Source of the DNA: Orobanche coerulescens
Lineage: Eukaryota > Streptophyta > Magnoliopsida > Lamiales > Orobanchaceae
Reading direction: 5' to 3'
DNA: 64,000 nt
Assembly: GCA_033398695.1 (NCBI GenBank)
Contig: CM065814.1
Location: forward strand, 106,580,501 to 106,644,500
Part shown: one piece after another, positions 1-10,287 of the stretch
How the letters are laid out: each line of letters begins with the position of its first letter
Position numbering within the stretch: position 1 is the first letter of the stretch
Made by a program: the position numbers and the translations under genes
Notes under the pieces: model-generated
The model's input: only the letters and a program-made list of their open reading frames with translations
Database searches by the model: none
Told to the model about the DNA's origin: nothing

Positions 1-282
1 TAGCATGCGCTACTAGTACTCAATTAGCGTGCGCTAAAAAGAGTATGTAACGTACGCTACTCTTCACATATAGCCAAACAAAAGTATGATGATAATGAAA
101 TATCCTCATCTCGATTCTCAAACAAGGTTGAATGACGAATGATAACTGATATACGATTCAAATTACGCCGGACGGTGAATACAATGAATGAATATGAATG
201 ATGAATGATTATTAATGAGTGAAAAATTACTGAGTGGCAATTTAATGAATGATAATGAATGAATTTACAACTGGGTATTACA
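1..282 (-). mobile_element. Family A LTR, 5' part (downstream LTR of the array)
   Basis: This is the start of the fourth LTR, cut by the window edge. Read on the minus strand it begins TGTAATACCCAG at 282 and matches the starts at 14840, 19703 and 24519. Positions 1-60 already hold copies of the TAGCGTGCGCTA word, that is, the upstream end of the U3 array. The middle is a low-complexity run rich in GAATGAATGA. Confidence 0.8.
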
Positions 283-300
283 TACTCCCCCCTTAAAAAG
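283..300 (-). promoter_or_regulatory. Polypurine tract, family A unit 1
   Basis: Minus strand reads CTTTTTAAGGGGGGAGTA directly before the LTR start, the normal plus-strand primer position of an LTR retrotransposon. The following AGTTTCGTCC-type sequence is also present beside the PPTs of B, D and F. The same tract is at 14841-14858 and 19704-19720. Confidence 0.8.
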
Positions 301-309
301 AGTTTCGTC

Positions 310-1664
310 CCCGAAACTAAGGGTCAAACAATTCGGGATAACTCTCCCGCATATTATCCTCGGTTTCCCAAGTAGCCTCTTCGACTCCGTGTCTAGACCA
401 CTGGATCTTAACCAAAGGAATCGTCTTGTTTCTCAACTGTTTGATTTGTCGCTCTAAGACTCGTACGGGACACTCCTCGTACGAATGATCATCCGCGATC
501 TCGATTTCATCGAACTGAAGTATGTGATTCGGGTCGGCAACATACTTCGCAACTGAGCGATGTGAAACATATTATGAATTCGGCTCAACGCCAGAGGTAA
601 GGCCAATCGATAAGCCAGACTGCCTACTCGATCCAAAATCTCAAACGGTCCAATGAATCTTGGACTCAGCTTTCCCTGCTTCCCGAAACGGAAGATACCT
701 CAACTCAGGGATACCTTGACCAAAACGTGGTCACCTGTCTCGAACTCTAATGGTCGATGACGATTATATGCATATGATTTTGGTCGACTTGGAGCGGTCA
801 ACAAACGACTCCTGATCAAAGCTACCTTCTCGCGGGCGGCTATATGCATATCGGGCTCGGTCCCGATTGATTCTGGTAAGTCATCCCAACACAAAGGAGA
901 TCGACAACGACGAGCATATAAGGCCTCGTAAGGTGCCTTCTTAATCGAAGCATAGCAACTGTTATTGTACGTGAACTCGATCAACGGTAGTTTGGATTCC
1001 CAATCATCTTTCCAATCGAGAACACATGCTCTTAACATGTCCTCCTACGTCTGAATAGTTCGCTCTGATTGTCCATCGGACTGAGGGTGAAAACTGTACT
1101 GAGATTAAGATGAGTTCCCATGGTACGATGAAATGATTTCCAAAAATGTGACACGAATCGTCCGTCACGATCAGAAATGATACTCTTATGAGTACCGTGC
1201 AATCTCACGATCTCCTTAATGAATAAATGGGCAAGTCTCTCAGGACCCCATGTATCCTTAATATCAAGAAAATGAGCTGACTTAGTTAAACGGTCCACAA
1301 TTACCCAAATTGTGTTCATGCCACGATAACTCATTGGAAAACTCGTGATGAAGTCCATTGAAATATCCTCCCACTTCCACTCTGGAATAGGGAGTGGTTT
1401 CATCATACCCGCTGGACGCTGATGTTCTATCTTGACTTGCTGACAGGTTAAACATCTCGAAACAAATTCTGCGACTTCTCGCTTTATATTACTCCACCAG
1501 TAATTTTGTTTCAAGTCTATGTACATCTTGCTAGACCCCGGATGAATGGAATAAGGGGTAGCATGAGCTTCTCTCAAAATCGAGTTTTTCAACTCGTCAA
1601 CTGTCGGTACGCATAACCGGTTCTTGAGTTCCTCAAAACTCTGTTGACACGCATCAGACCACAT
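310..1664 (-). pseudogene. Integrase with C-terminal chromodomain, unit 1 (broken)
   Basis: This is the 3' half of a chromovirus pol. The minus strand encodes, in order, the zinc-binding region ending CLTCQQ, the core with ISMDFI and IISDRDGRF (two of the catalytic acids), the C-terminal region (about 700-1038) and a chromodomain-like end around 330-640 containing VKIQWSRHGVEEATWE. Integrase inserts the cDNA; chromodomains of this group are known to guide insertion to chromatin. The frame shifts just after the second acid, near QSE, and again before the chromodomain, so it cannot be translated whole. Upstream it is fused directly to the end of RT because RNase H is missing. Confidence 0.85.
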
Positions 1665-3104
1665 TTATTTCTTATCCTTCCGCAAAAGGTTCGTCATAGG
1701 TTGAGCGATTTTAGAAAATCCTTCCACAAATCGCCGATAATAGCCAGCTAATCCGAGAAAGCTTCAGATTTCCTTAACCTTCTTCAGAGGTTGCCAATCC
1801 CGGATAGCCTCCGTCTTCTGAGGGTCGACACGTACTCCGACTGATGATATCATATGCCCGAGAAATTTCATGAGAATAAATCAAAATATCGTCTATGAAA
1901 ACAACCACGAACTGATCCGAATAGTCGATGAAAACCCGATTCATTAACTCCATGAATACCGCAGGTGCGTTAGTTAACCCAAACGGCATCATTACGAACT
2001 CGTAGTGCCCATAGCATGCTCGAAACGCCGTCCTTGCGATATCCGACTCTCAAATTCGCAACTGATGATACCCAGATCATAAATCGATCTTGGGAAATAC
2101 TAAAGCTCCCTGAAGTTGATCTAAGAGATCATCAATACGGGGTAGGGGATATTTATTCTTGATCGTCACCCTGTTCAACTCTCGATAATCAATACATAAG
2201 CGAAATGAACCATCCTTCTTCTTGACAAATAATACTGGTGCTCCCCATGGGAACACACTCGGTCAGATATAACCTTTCTCGATCAAATCCTCCAATTGAT
2301 TCTTAAATTCCTGCATTTCGGTCGGGTCCATCCAGTACGGTGCCTTCGATAATGGGTACGTACCAGGCTCTAACTCTATCGTGAATTCCACATCTCTGTG
2401 TGGAGGTAAACCAGGTAACTCGTCTGGAAAAACATCGGCATATTCTCTCACTACAGGAATATCTGCCAACATCACTGATGATTTCTCGGTCTTGGTCATA
2501 TAGCACAAATAACCTACACACCCCTGATTGAGTAATTTCACTGCCTTCATCATATTAATGACCCTTCCGGAACAACTGGGATTACCTCCCTGAAATACAC
2601 ATTCGACTCCATCGTCTGAAATGATAGTGACCATACGCTTACGGACACTAAGGATGGAATCGTGACGATCCATCCAATCAATACCCAAGATGATTTCATC
2701 TCTAGGTAAATCCACCACGATTAGATCTGCCAGCCATACACAGCAATTAAGCTGAATTGGACAACTCTTAATCTCATGATCTCCGATAATCCTTCTACTG
2801 TCTGGTAGACCAATGATATAAGATTCACAACTAGAAGCACTATCCAGGTGAAGTCTACTCAAGCATGACTCGGAAATGAATGAATGTGATGCACCAGTAT
2901 CAAAAGGGTACACACAGGTTGAGATAGAATTTCGAGTGTACCTGAGATCATTCGGGCCTCCGGATCGTCGGTCCTCTTCATCTCGTAAATTCGGGGCTTG
3001 CCATCTCCAGAACCGGATGCTCCCGTCTGATAGCTGCGGGCTCCGCCTTTGTTTGCTCCCGTCGTTTTATCCGAGTGTCCATAGTCCCGCATATACACCT
3101 GCAA
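1665..3104 (-). pseudogene. Gag tail, protease and RT, unit 1 (broken)
   Basis: At 2914-3104 a gag tail (KPRIYEMKRTDD, then MISGTLEI) leads by a frame change into protease with the active site DTGAS and the FISESCLS context, then the [13 protein letters not shown] linker that precedes RT. A stop follows at about 2263. RT continues beyond it ([13 protein letters not shown] near 1900), so the polymerase Asp pair is still visible. Compared with units 2 and 3, about 120 bp is missing around 1868-1875, removing part of RT after the FIDD motif. Ty3/gypsy, Tekay/Del-like by my reading of the motifs. Not functional. Confidence 0.85.
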
Positions 3105-3504
3105 CTTGGCCTAATTAGTCTCACGGAGGCACGTTACCGTGTGCACAGTCCAATGTGTTCGGAGTCCCATATATACACATGACCATAGTGTGCCCGACTA
3201 AAAATTCCACACATACACCACCTGGCAACGCAATACAATCCTGGAAGGTCACAAGAACAAAAGCGACCGAGATGAGGAATAATGAATAAAAATCCGACAA
3301 GGGTCAAGGATGACTTACCGAGATGAAATGATGATGCAATGAATGATACCTTCAAATGAAATGATTGGAACCGTCGTTCCTTGTGAATTAAATGATTAGT
3401 TTGATAATTACAAGTCTCAACATGATTGATATATTATGAGTGAATTATATGTATGAATGAACAACAACGAAAGTAATGAGTATCCTTTTAACCGAGTAAG
3501 AATC
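3105..3504 (-). other. Junction region between LTR-derived leader and gag tail, unit 1
   Basis: No primer site (TGGTATCNGAG) and no gag main domain can be found here, although an element of this type needs both between its LTR and protease. The stretch about 3280-3505 resembles the internal region of element B (about 8970-9215), while sequence above 3505 resembles B's LTR. The switch falls in a shared ACTTGC. A 73-codon minus-strand ORF (3134-3355) is open here and in units 2 and 3, but I do not recognise it, and shared recent origin explains its survival. Confidence 0.55.
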
Positions 3505-4720
3505 AACTTGCACAAATACCAGTGAAGAAAGTCCTTCCTCGCACAAACGTCCTAAGTGGAATAATCAGTCGCTCGAACAACCTTGCATAACACAATTACC
3601 AACAACCCGCTTAATATACAAATCAAGCACGATTATAAGTACCAACTCAAAAGTCGTTACAACAATAACTAAACTCATTGGGGCATTCTAACGGATACGT
3701 TGCAAACGTCCTTCCGTTGATTACAGCTAACCCCCAATTATATCAAAAACCAACCTCCAAAAGTAATTCAATCCAACAAAACTTCATTAATGACATCAAT
3801 AATCCAATAGGAATGCACAACTCGAGATTACGACAACATCAAATTGGAAACCCCCCGAAATACCCAAAGTCAAACATCAAGGGTTCTTCAGTAATTCCCC
3901 AAATACTCAACAAACCCGACAAATACACTAATAAATCCATAGGAACACATGTATCCAAGGTAGATAATCCATTTTCATCATGTTCCAACATAATAGCAAG
4001 CTCAATTGAAGAGATCGGAAGGAAAACACTCAAATCCCGAAATTCTAGATTCAAGAAATATTTACCTTGATTTGGTGTGTTGGAGAGGATGAAATGATGA
4101 TTGATCTGAACTAGAAGCTTGAAGATTATGATAGGTGATTGCAGCTCGAAAAGATCTTCACGATTCGTCCAAAATCGCCGAAAAACGCCCAAGGAAGGAA
4201 GTGAGAAGTGAAAATGACGAAACCGGACTGAACTGTCCTATATATACTAAATCCAACTTAGCCCGCGCTAGCTCCTGTGCTTAGCGTGCGCTAGCGGGTT
4301 CACCGGGTAGTCCAGTACCCACTGCCTGCATAGTTAGCGTGCGCTACGTACCTTGGTAGCGTGCGCTAATGCCTCTTATTAGCATACGTTAACCTTGTAT
4401 TAGCCTGCGCTACCTGATAGTTGGTGCCAGAATAATGGAGTCCAGAACCTACTGTCCTCTGCCCTGCTCGCGATAGCGTGCGCTACACCTATAACTTAGC
4501 ATGTGTTACTAATACCATTAGCGTACGTTAAGATCCACCCGTAGCGTGCGCTATGAATTATTCCATTTCAGCCCAGTACCTACTGGACTATCTGATCGAG
4601 CCTTAGCGCGCGCTACACTGATTGCTTAGCGTGCGCTATCCAAACTACTAGCGTGCGCTATCCAAACTACTAGCGTGCGCTATTTCCCATTCATAGCGTG
4701 CGCTACTACAACTCAATTTC
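3505..4720 (-). mobile_element. Family A LTR-derived promoter and leader, unit 1 (part 1, split by element B)
   Basis: Read on the minus strand this holds the palindrome array (4709 down to 4259), TATA box (about 4239-4246), a pyrimidine-rich leader (GTCATTTTCACTTCTCAC) and a splice-donor-like AATCAAG/GTAAAT at 4066/4065. The upstream part of the same LTR continues at 14494-14840 on the other side of element B. The LTR's own 3' end is not identifiable. Confidence 0.75.
4259..4709 (-). repeat. U3 palindrome array, TAGCGTGCGCTA type (family A unit 1)
   Basis: Irregularly spaced copies of TAGCGTGCGCTA and near variants (TAGCATGCGCTA, TAGCGTACGTTA, TAGCCTGCGCTA) fill the region immediately upstream of the TATA box. 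Some neighbours are only about 20 bp apart. A second imperfect palindrome (CCAGTACCTACTGG type) is interleaved. The array continues across element B at about 14530-14620. Confidence 0.85.
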
Positions 4721-5495
4721 TGTAACACCCCCAAATCCTATTGGGTTATTACAGTGCCGTAGACCACACGCCAGGAGATCCACCAGGCAAACATGACTAA
4801 AATACATTAAATTAAACAACAAGGGAAAATCATAGTCCCTACCATGATATCTGACACAATATTCCGATAAGGAATTTTAACGACAATGATGGGCCTACAT
4901 GGCCATAATGAAAATACAACCACACCCATGAGCCTTGCTCGGGTAATACATAATGACAATGACTGACAAACTGGAGAACACTCCAACTGACTAACCAACA
5001 TAAACAACTCGGACTAGTATCGCTCAAATGCCTCGTCGCCATCATCATGCCCCTGTGTCTCAACTCTCTCCTCGCAAGCACCTAAAACATGAAAACATGT
5101 TCCGCCCCCACGGGGTCAGTCATCCAGATAATGAACATCAAATACATGTATAACATGATATGAATCCAAAGGCAGAATGAAACGGTACAATGATAATAAT
5201 AATACGAGATGCTCACAAACCAAGGTAAGAACCGAGCATTCGTGAAATACTATGCCCACAGCATACTATTAATACCTATTCAACAGGTTAGAACATAAGT
5301 GCCCAACGGCGAATCATAATCACAGAGTACCACAATGAATTACACGACATGAACCAAACCAGAACGGAATTAATTATGAATCACAATGCCCGAAGGCTCC
5401 AATGAAATTACTAAGTCAATCACAAAGGCCTGAAAGCCACTCAACCGAAGATGTCAAATATCACAATCACATGAAGCCAAAACAGCCCGAAGCTG

Positions 5496-5755
5496 TATCG
5501 ATTAGGGCCGAAGCCACGGCACGAGGTCGTATCACAATTAGGGCCGAAGCCACGGCACGAAGCCGTATCACAATTATGGCCAAAGCCACGGCACGAAGCC
5601 GTATCACAATTAGGGCCGAAGCCACGGCACAAAGCCGTATCACAATTAGGGCCGAAGCCACAGCACGAAGCCGTATCACAATTAGGGCCGAAGCCACGGC
5701 ACGAAGCCGTATCACAATTAGGGCCGAAGCCACGACACGAAGCCACAATTAGGCC
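5496..5755. repeat. 36-bp tandem repeat, element B left LTR (about 7 copies)
   Basis: Unit ATTAGGGCCGAAGCCACGGC plus ACGAAGCCGTATCACA. Because 36 is a multiple of three, the block is open in several frames and gives repetitive ORFs (12-residue unit ITIRAEATARSR). I treat these as repeat artefacts rather than proteins. Confidence 0.9.
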
Positions 5756-5759
5756 ATCC

Positions 5760-6195
5760 AATGGCCGTGACCTACTGAATTGTAGGCATCGGGAAACCAA
5801 CCGCGAAGGTTCAAGCCCCAAACTTACCCACAATGAGATCACCCAGTGACCGTGACCTGCTGAATTGCAGGTGCTGGGAAACCAACCGCGAAGGTTCAAG
5901 ACCCAGACTTACCCATAATGAGATCATAAACATGACCGTGACCTACTGAGTTGTAGGTGTTGGGAAACCAACCGCGAAGGTTCAAGCCCCAAGCTTACCC
6001 ATAATGAAACCATCCAATGGCCGTTGACCTACTGAGTTGTAGGTGTTGGGGGAAACAACCGCGAAGGTTCAGGCCCCACCAAACTTACCCCATAATGAAA
6101 CCATCCAATGGCCGTTGACCTACTGAGTTGTAGGTGTTGGGGGAAACAACCGCGAAGGTTCAAGCCCCACCAAACTTACCCCATAATGAGCACTA
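5760..6195. repeat. About 87-bp tandem repeat, element B left LTR (about 5 copies)
   Basis: Each unit carries CCTACTGAGTTGTAGGTG (itself a small inverted repeat, CCTAC/GTAGG) followed by AAACCAACCGCGAAGGTTCA and CCCATAATGA. Units differ by small indels. Confidence 0.85.
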
Positions 6196-6339
6196 GTCGA
6201 GACTAGCCTCAAAACATAATTAATCACGAACGGCAACGATCCCAAGATTACTGAATTAACGAGAATGATAGTGTGCTGCCTTGAGTCGGACAACACGACA
6301 ACAATGACTCACGGATGGGTACCGTCCTCGGCGGTCCCA

Positions 6340-7090
6340 ATTCAATACCTCGATTACCTTAGAATGGTCAATCGATAACAACGACACAATGGATGGGAAC
6401 TATCCTCGACATCCCCAATTCAATACCTCGATTGCCTTAGAATGGCGAACCGATAACAATGATGCAGCGGATGATTCAATATCTCGATTGTCTTAAAACG
6501 GCCAATCGATAACAATGATACAACGAATGATTGAGCACCTCAATTGCCTTAGAATGGCTAATCAATGACAATGATACAATGAATGATTGAGCACCTCGAT
6601 TGCCTTAGAACGGCTAATCGATGACAATGATACAATGAATGATTGAGCACCTCGATTGCCTTAAAACGGCTAATCGATGACAATGATACAATGAATGATT
6701 GAGCACCTTGATTGCCTTAGAACGGCTAATCGATGACAATGATACAATGAATGATTGAGCACCTCGATTGCCTTAGAACGGCTAATCGATGACAATGATA
6801 CAATGAATGATTGAGCACCTCGATTGCCTTAGAACGACTAATCGATGACAATGAAACAATGAATAATTGAGCACCTCGATTGCCTTAGAACGGCTAATCG
6901 ATGACAATGAGACAATGAATGATTGAGCACCTCGATTGCCTTAGGACGGCTAATCGGTGACAATGAGACGATGAATGATTGAAATCCTCGATTGCCTTAG
7001 AACGGCCAATCGATAACAATAATATAATGAATGATTGAACTCCTCGATTGCCTTAGAACGGCCAATAGGTAGCAATGATATAATGAATGC
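6340..7090. repeat. 56-bp tandem repeat with internal hairpin, element B left LTR (about 13 copies)
   Basis: The unit contains CGATTGCC, then TTAGAAC, then GGCTAATCG or GGCCAATCG, so each copy can fold as a short stem with a 7-nt loop. It is joined by AATGATACAATGAATGATTG. The outer copies are most diverged. Confidence 0.88.
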
Positions 7091-8029
7091 CTCAGCACCT
7101 TTAATCGGCTACCGACGACGAAGATGAGAACGAATACGACAATGCCTTCAATCGGCCAATACAACATGAATGACATGACGCCAAAATTAATAACAATGAT
7201 TACAACAATGTCTTATATCGACATCAATATTAACAACAACAACCGATACATCGATACCGCGAACCGGTGATCGATAATAACATTAACAACGAATATATCA
7301 ATGCCTTACCGGCCATTAATGAATGATAATAAACATTTGGCATAATTGCCGAAGAGTATCGTATCGAACGATCCCCTAATATTAATGAACTTATGACGAT
7401 ACTAAGTCTCGGAATGATACAATACATTCATACACATATATGATAACATTAATCTCATTGACTAGTACAAGTATAAAACTTGCATCAACTGAAGGCGATG
7501 AAATTCTTCCACGAACAACGAACGGCGTCATCCGATAAACACAAGTACTCGAACAACCTTGAATGAAATACAATTCATTCGATAACACAATATCAATCGA
7601 AATCAACATAACGACCGAAAGAAACTCTTTGAGGCATTTAATCGAACACTAAATGTTCAAAGTTCCTCAAGAGCCTAAGAATCATCAATCGGGTTGAAGG
7701 AATCGAAATATGGATATACAATCCATAGAAGACGATTAATAATGTTTACTAACATTAACCGATTCATCAAATTCGGACGAACAATGAAAATCAAGAAGAA
7801 ATATCGAAAAATCAAATTTTAGGAGATTTCAAGAAATTACCTCGATCCGACGAAAAACAATGATTTGATGTTGATATAATCGATAAGGATTCTCAAAAAC
7901 GCTTAGAAATCGAGTGGAATTGACCAAAAACTCCATTTCCCGATTTTTCCCGTCGCCAGCCGCACCCGGGTGAAGAAATGATGAAAAAATGAGGGCTTGG
8001 CCGGTCACAGCCTATATATGGCCGACCGG

Positions 8030-8356
8030 GTTACAGCCGTAACCGGCAGGGACTTATGGCCGTAACCGGCATTCGTCAAAACCCGCCCAACGCCAACCGA
8101 TCGCTTACGGCCATAACTCGGCACTTACGGCCGTACTCGGCAGGTCCTTACGGCCGTAACCGGCATTCGTCCGAACACTGTCTGGCACCCGTACGACCGT
8201 AACTGACAGCCCTTACGGCCGTAACTCGGCACTTACGGCCGTACCCGGTAGGTCCTTACGGCCGTAACCGGCATTCGTCCGAACATTGCCGAGCACGTAT
8301 GGCCGTAACTCGACCTGGCCAGGCCAGTTCCAAACTGTGCGGCCGTGACTCGGCCG
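8030..8356 (-). repeat. U3 palindrome array, TTACGGCCGTAA type (element B left LTR)
   Basis: About eleven copies of CTTACGGCCGTAACCGGC-like words, each centred on the 12-bp palindrome TTACGGCCGTAA, lie directly upstream (minus strand) of the TATATAT at 8019-8013. Several copies have single CpG to TpG or CpA changes (TTATGGCCGTAA, TTACGGCCATAA). Confidence 0.88.
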
Positions 8357-9639
8357 TGGCCACTCCGACGGCCCGGACGACGCCGAAACCCGAACCCGAA
8401 TATGAATCGAAGATACGGTTACGAAGTACTTGCAAAGACGAATCCAAGCGCTAATAGAACACATGATTCCGACCACCCGAAGGCTCGAAATTCGACAACG
8501 GGAAGTAATTACCCCAAACTTTGGGAAATTACGAAAATGGCCCAACACGTCCGAAATGCACGATACACGATCGAAACACCAAGCCAAAGCTCACAACATG
8601 AATAATAATATTAAATGAACTTACGAGAAACTCGAAATGACAGTTTCGGACGAGATTCGCAGGAATCGAACTCGAGTGCGGCAAAGCCGCTTAAGAACAC
8701 GGATCTCAACAAAACGATACCGAAACGAACTCGGATGACAAAAAGTGCATAGTTAATCATTCTCAGAATGACGATACGGTCAAGAGCGAGTCGTGAAAAC
8801 AGACTTTCGCCAAAAAAAATAAAATTACCGAAAAATCGAAATTGCGGATATTACATACTACCCCCTTAAAAGAAGTTTCGTCCCGAAACTTAAAACAAGT
8901 AGGGAGAAACAATATCCCTCCAGGAAAAATCAACGAGATACACACGAACAAGAATGATCACAATAAATAATAATGAATCAAAATACAACAAGGATCAAGA
9001 ATGACTCAGCGGGGTTAAGTGATAACGTAATGAGTGATAGCTCAAATGAAATGATTGGAACCAATGTTCCCCGTGAAGTGAATAATTAGTTTGATAATTA
9101 TAAGTCTCAACGTGATTGATATATGATGAGTGAATTATACGAATGAATGGACGACGATGAAATGAATGATTATACTATTACCGAGCAAGAATTAACTTGC
9201 TCAAAACCGTTGATGAATGTCCTATTGTATCACAGTTAAAGCAAACAACAGTCGAACTCGTCGTCTGAGATGAAGATGCTATCCCAGCACGAAGATGACC
9301 GAAAAACGATCTCTTGGACGTCGGAGTCCGATGTCCCTCTGACAGCTCTTCCCATACCGAGGCAGGAAAGTCACGTGATAATTACAGATCTCGTATGAAA
9401 ATCGCATTATGATTATGAGACGGAATGATAACAATGAGCATACACGATCTAACACAATGAATGCATTAATAATGCAATGAAATGATCGTCGACATGACGC
9501 CGGAATATGATAAGATCGCATGAAAGATCAAGTGAGGTAACATGATTATCTGATGAAATTCCTGAAATGATTACCTTGAACAAGTTAACAAAGTTGAAAA
9601 ATCGATCCATAAGATCAACAACTGAACCGTGAGATGGAC

Positions 9640-9895
9640 TGGATTATTAATGAATTAACTGAACAATGAGATTGACTGAGTGATGAATGAATTAACTGAG
9701 CAATGAGATTGACTGAGTGACGAATGAATTAACTGAGCGATGAGATTGACTAAGTGATGAATGAATTAACTGAGTGATGAGATTGACTAAGTGATGAATG
9801 AATTAACTGAACAATGAGATTAACCGAGTGATTAATGAATTAACTGAACAATGAGATTAACTGAGTGATGAATGAATTAACTAAACGTTGAGATC
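9640..9895. repeat. 37-bp tandem repeat in element B internal region (about 7 copies)
   Basis: Unit GATGAATGAATTAACTGAGC then RATGAGATTGACTGAGT. The purine-rich, ATGA-rich composition is like the rest of this internal region. No function evident. Confidence 0.85.
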
Positions 9896-10270
9896 AAAAT
9901 GATGATTGAGGATTATTAACTGATGAATGAGTTGATCCTTAATGCTTATACATGTCACAGGTGCTCCAAAACAATTAGTCATGAATCAATCATAACACTA
10001 ATATCACATATAGATTTCAACAAAGCATGAACAATTAATGACATGATGAATGTATGAACATAAAGAGAATCGAGTCCTTACATAGGTCATACGAAGCTTC
10101 GAGGTCTCACGATACTAGTCTTCACTAACGACGACTCGATGAATGAATGACTCGTGCAGTCGTACTAATATTACGAACCGACTGACTAGATTGTCATAAC
10201 CTGACAGTCCCACTACTACCGCGTCAGTAGAGCCACATAACTCACATATCAGGGTATCTCACAACCCAAT

Positions 10271-10282
10271 TCTCTGATACCA
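10271..10282 (-). promoter_or_regulatory. Primer binding site, initiator Met tRNA type (element B)
   Basis: Minus strand TGGTATCAGAGA, five nucleotides (GAAGA) from the LTR end at 10288. This matches the plant initiator-Met primer site TGGTATCAGAGC except in the last base. F and H use the same 5-nt spacing. Confidence 0.9.
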
Positions 10283-10287
10283 TCTTC

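Larger units (their letters stand above)
4721..8855 (-). mobile_element. Element B, 3' LTR (left copy)
   Basis: 4135 bp. In element orientation: TGTAATATCC start at 8855, palindrome array (8356-8030), TATA box (8019-8013), leader with donor-like GAG/GTAATTTC at 7841/7840, then a long transcribed part made largely of three tandem-repeat blocks, ending GGGGGTGTTACA at 4721. It is shorter than the right LTR by about 71 bp, in good part through fewer 36-bp repeat units. Confidence 0.9.
8856..10287 (-). other. Internal region of element B, no coding capacity seen
   Basis: Only 1432 bp separates the LTRs. The polypurine tract (minus strand CTTTTAAGGGGGTAGTA) is at 8856-8872 and the primer site at the far end. 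The stretch 8970-9215 is related to family A sequence at about 3280-3505. None of the short ORFs resembles gag or pol. Confidence 0.8.

Noticed and set aside
3134..3355. 73-codon minus-strand ORF present in all three family A units
   Set aside because: The units are recent duplicates, so conservation is not evidence of function, and no motif is recognisable.
3678..4192. ORFs on both strands in the family A leader
   Set aside because: They lie in the LTR-derived untranslated region and differ in length between units.
4259..4709. Reading the TAGCGTGCGCTA array as a CRISPR-like or satellite array
   Set aside because: Spacing is irregular, the words are only 12 bp, and the location is a eukaryotic LTR promoter.
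5402..5899. Repetitive ORFs on both strands (12-residue unit), also at 10969-11505
   Set aside because: They are the 36-bp tandem repeat of element B read in three frames; the period being a multiple of three keeps frames open without any protein.
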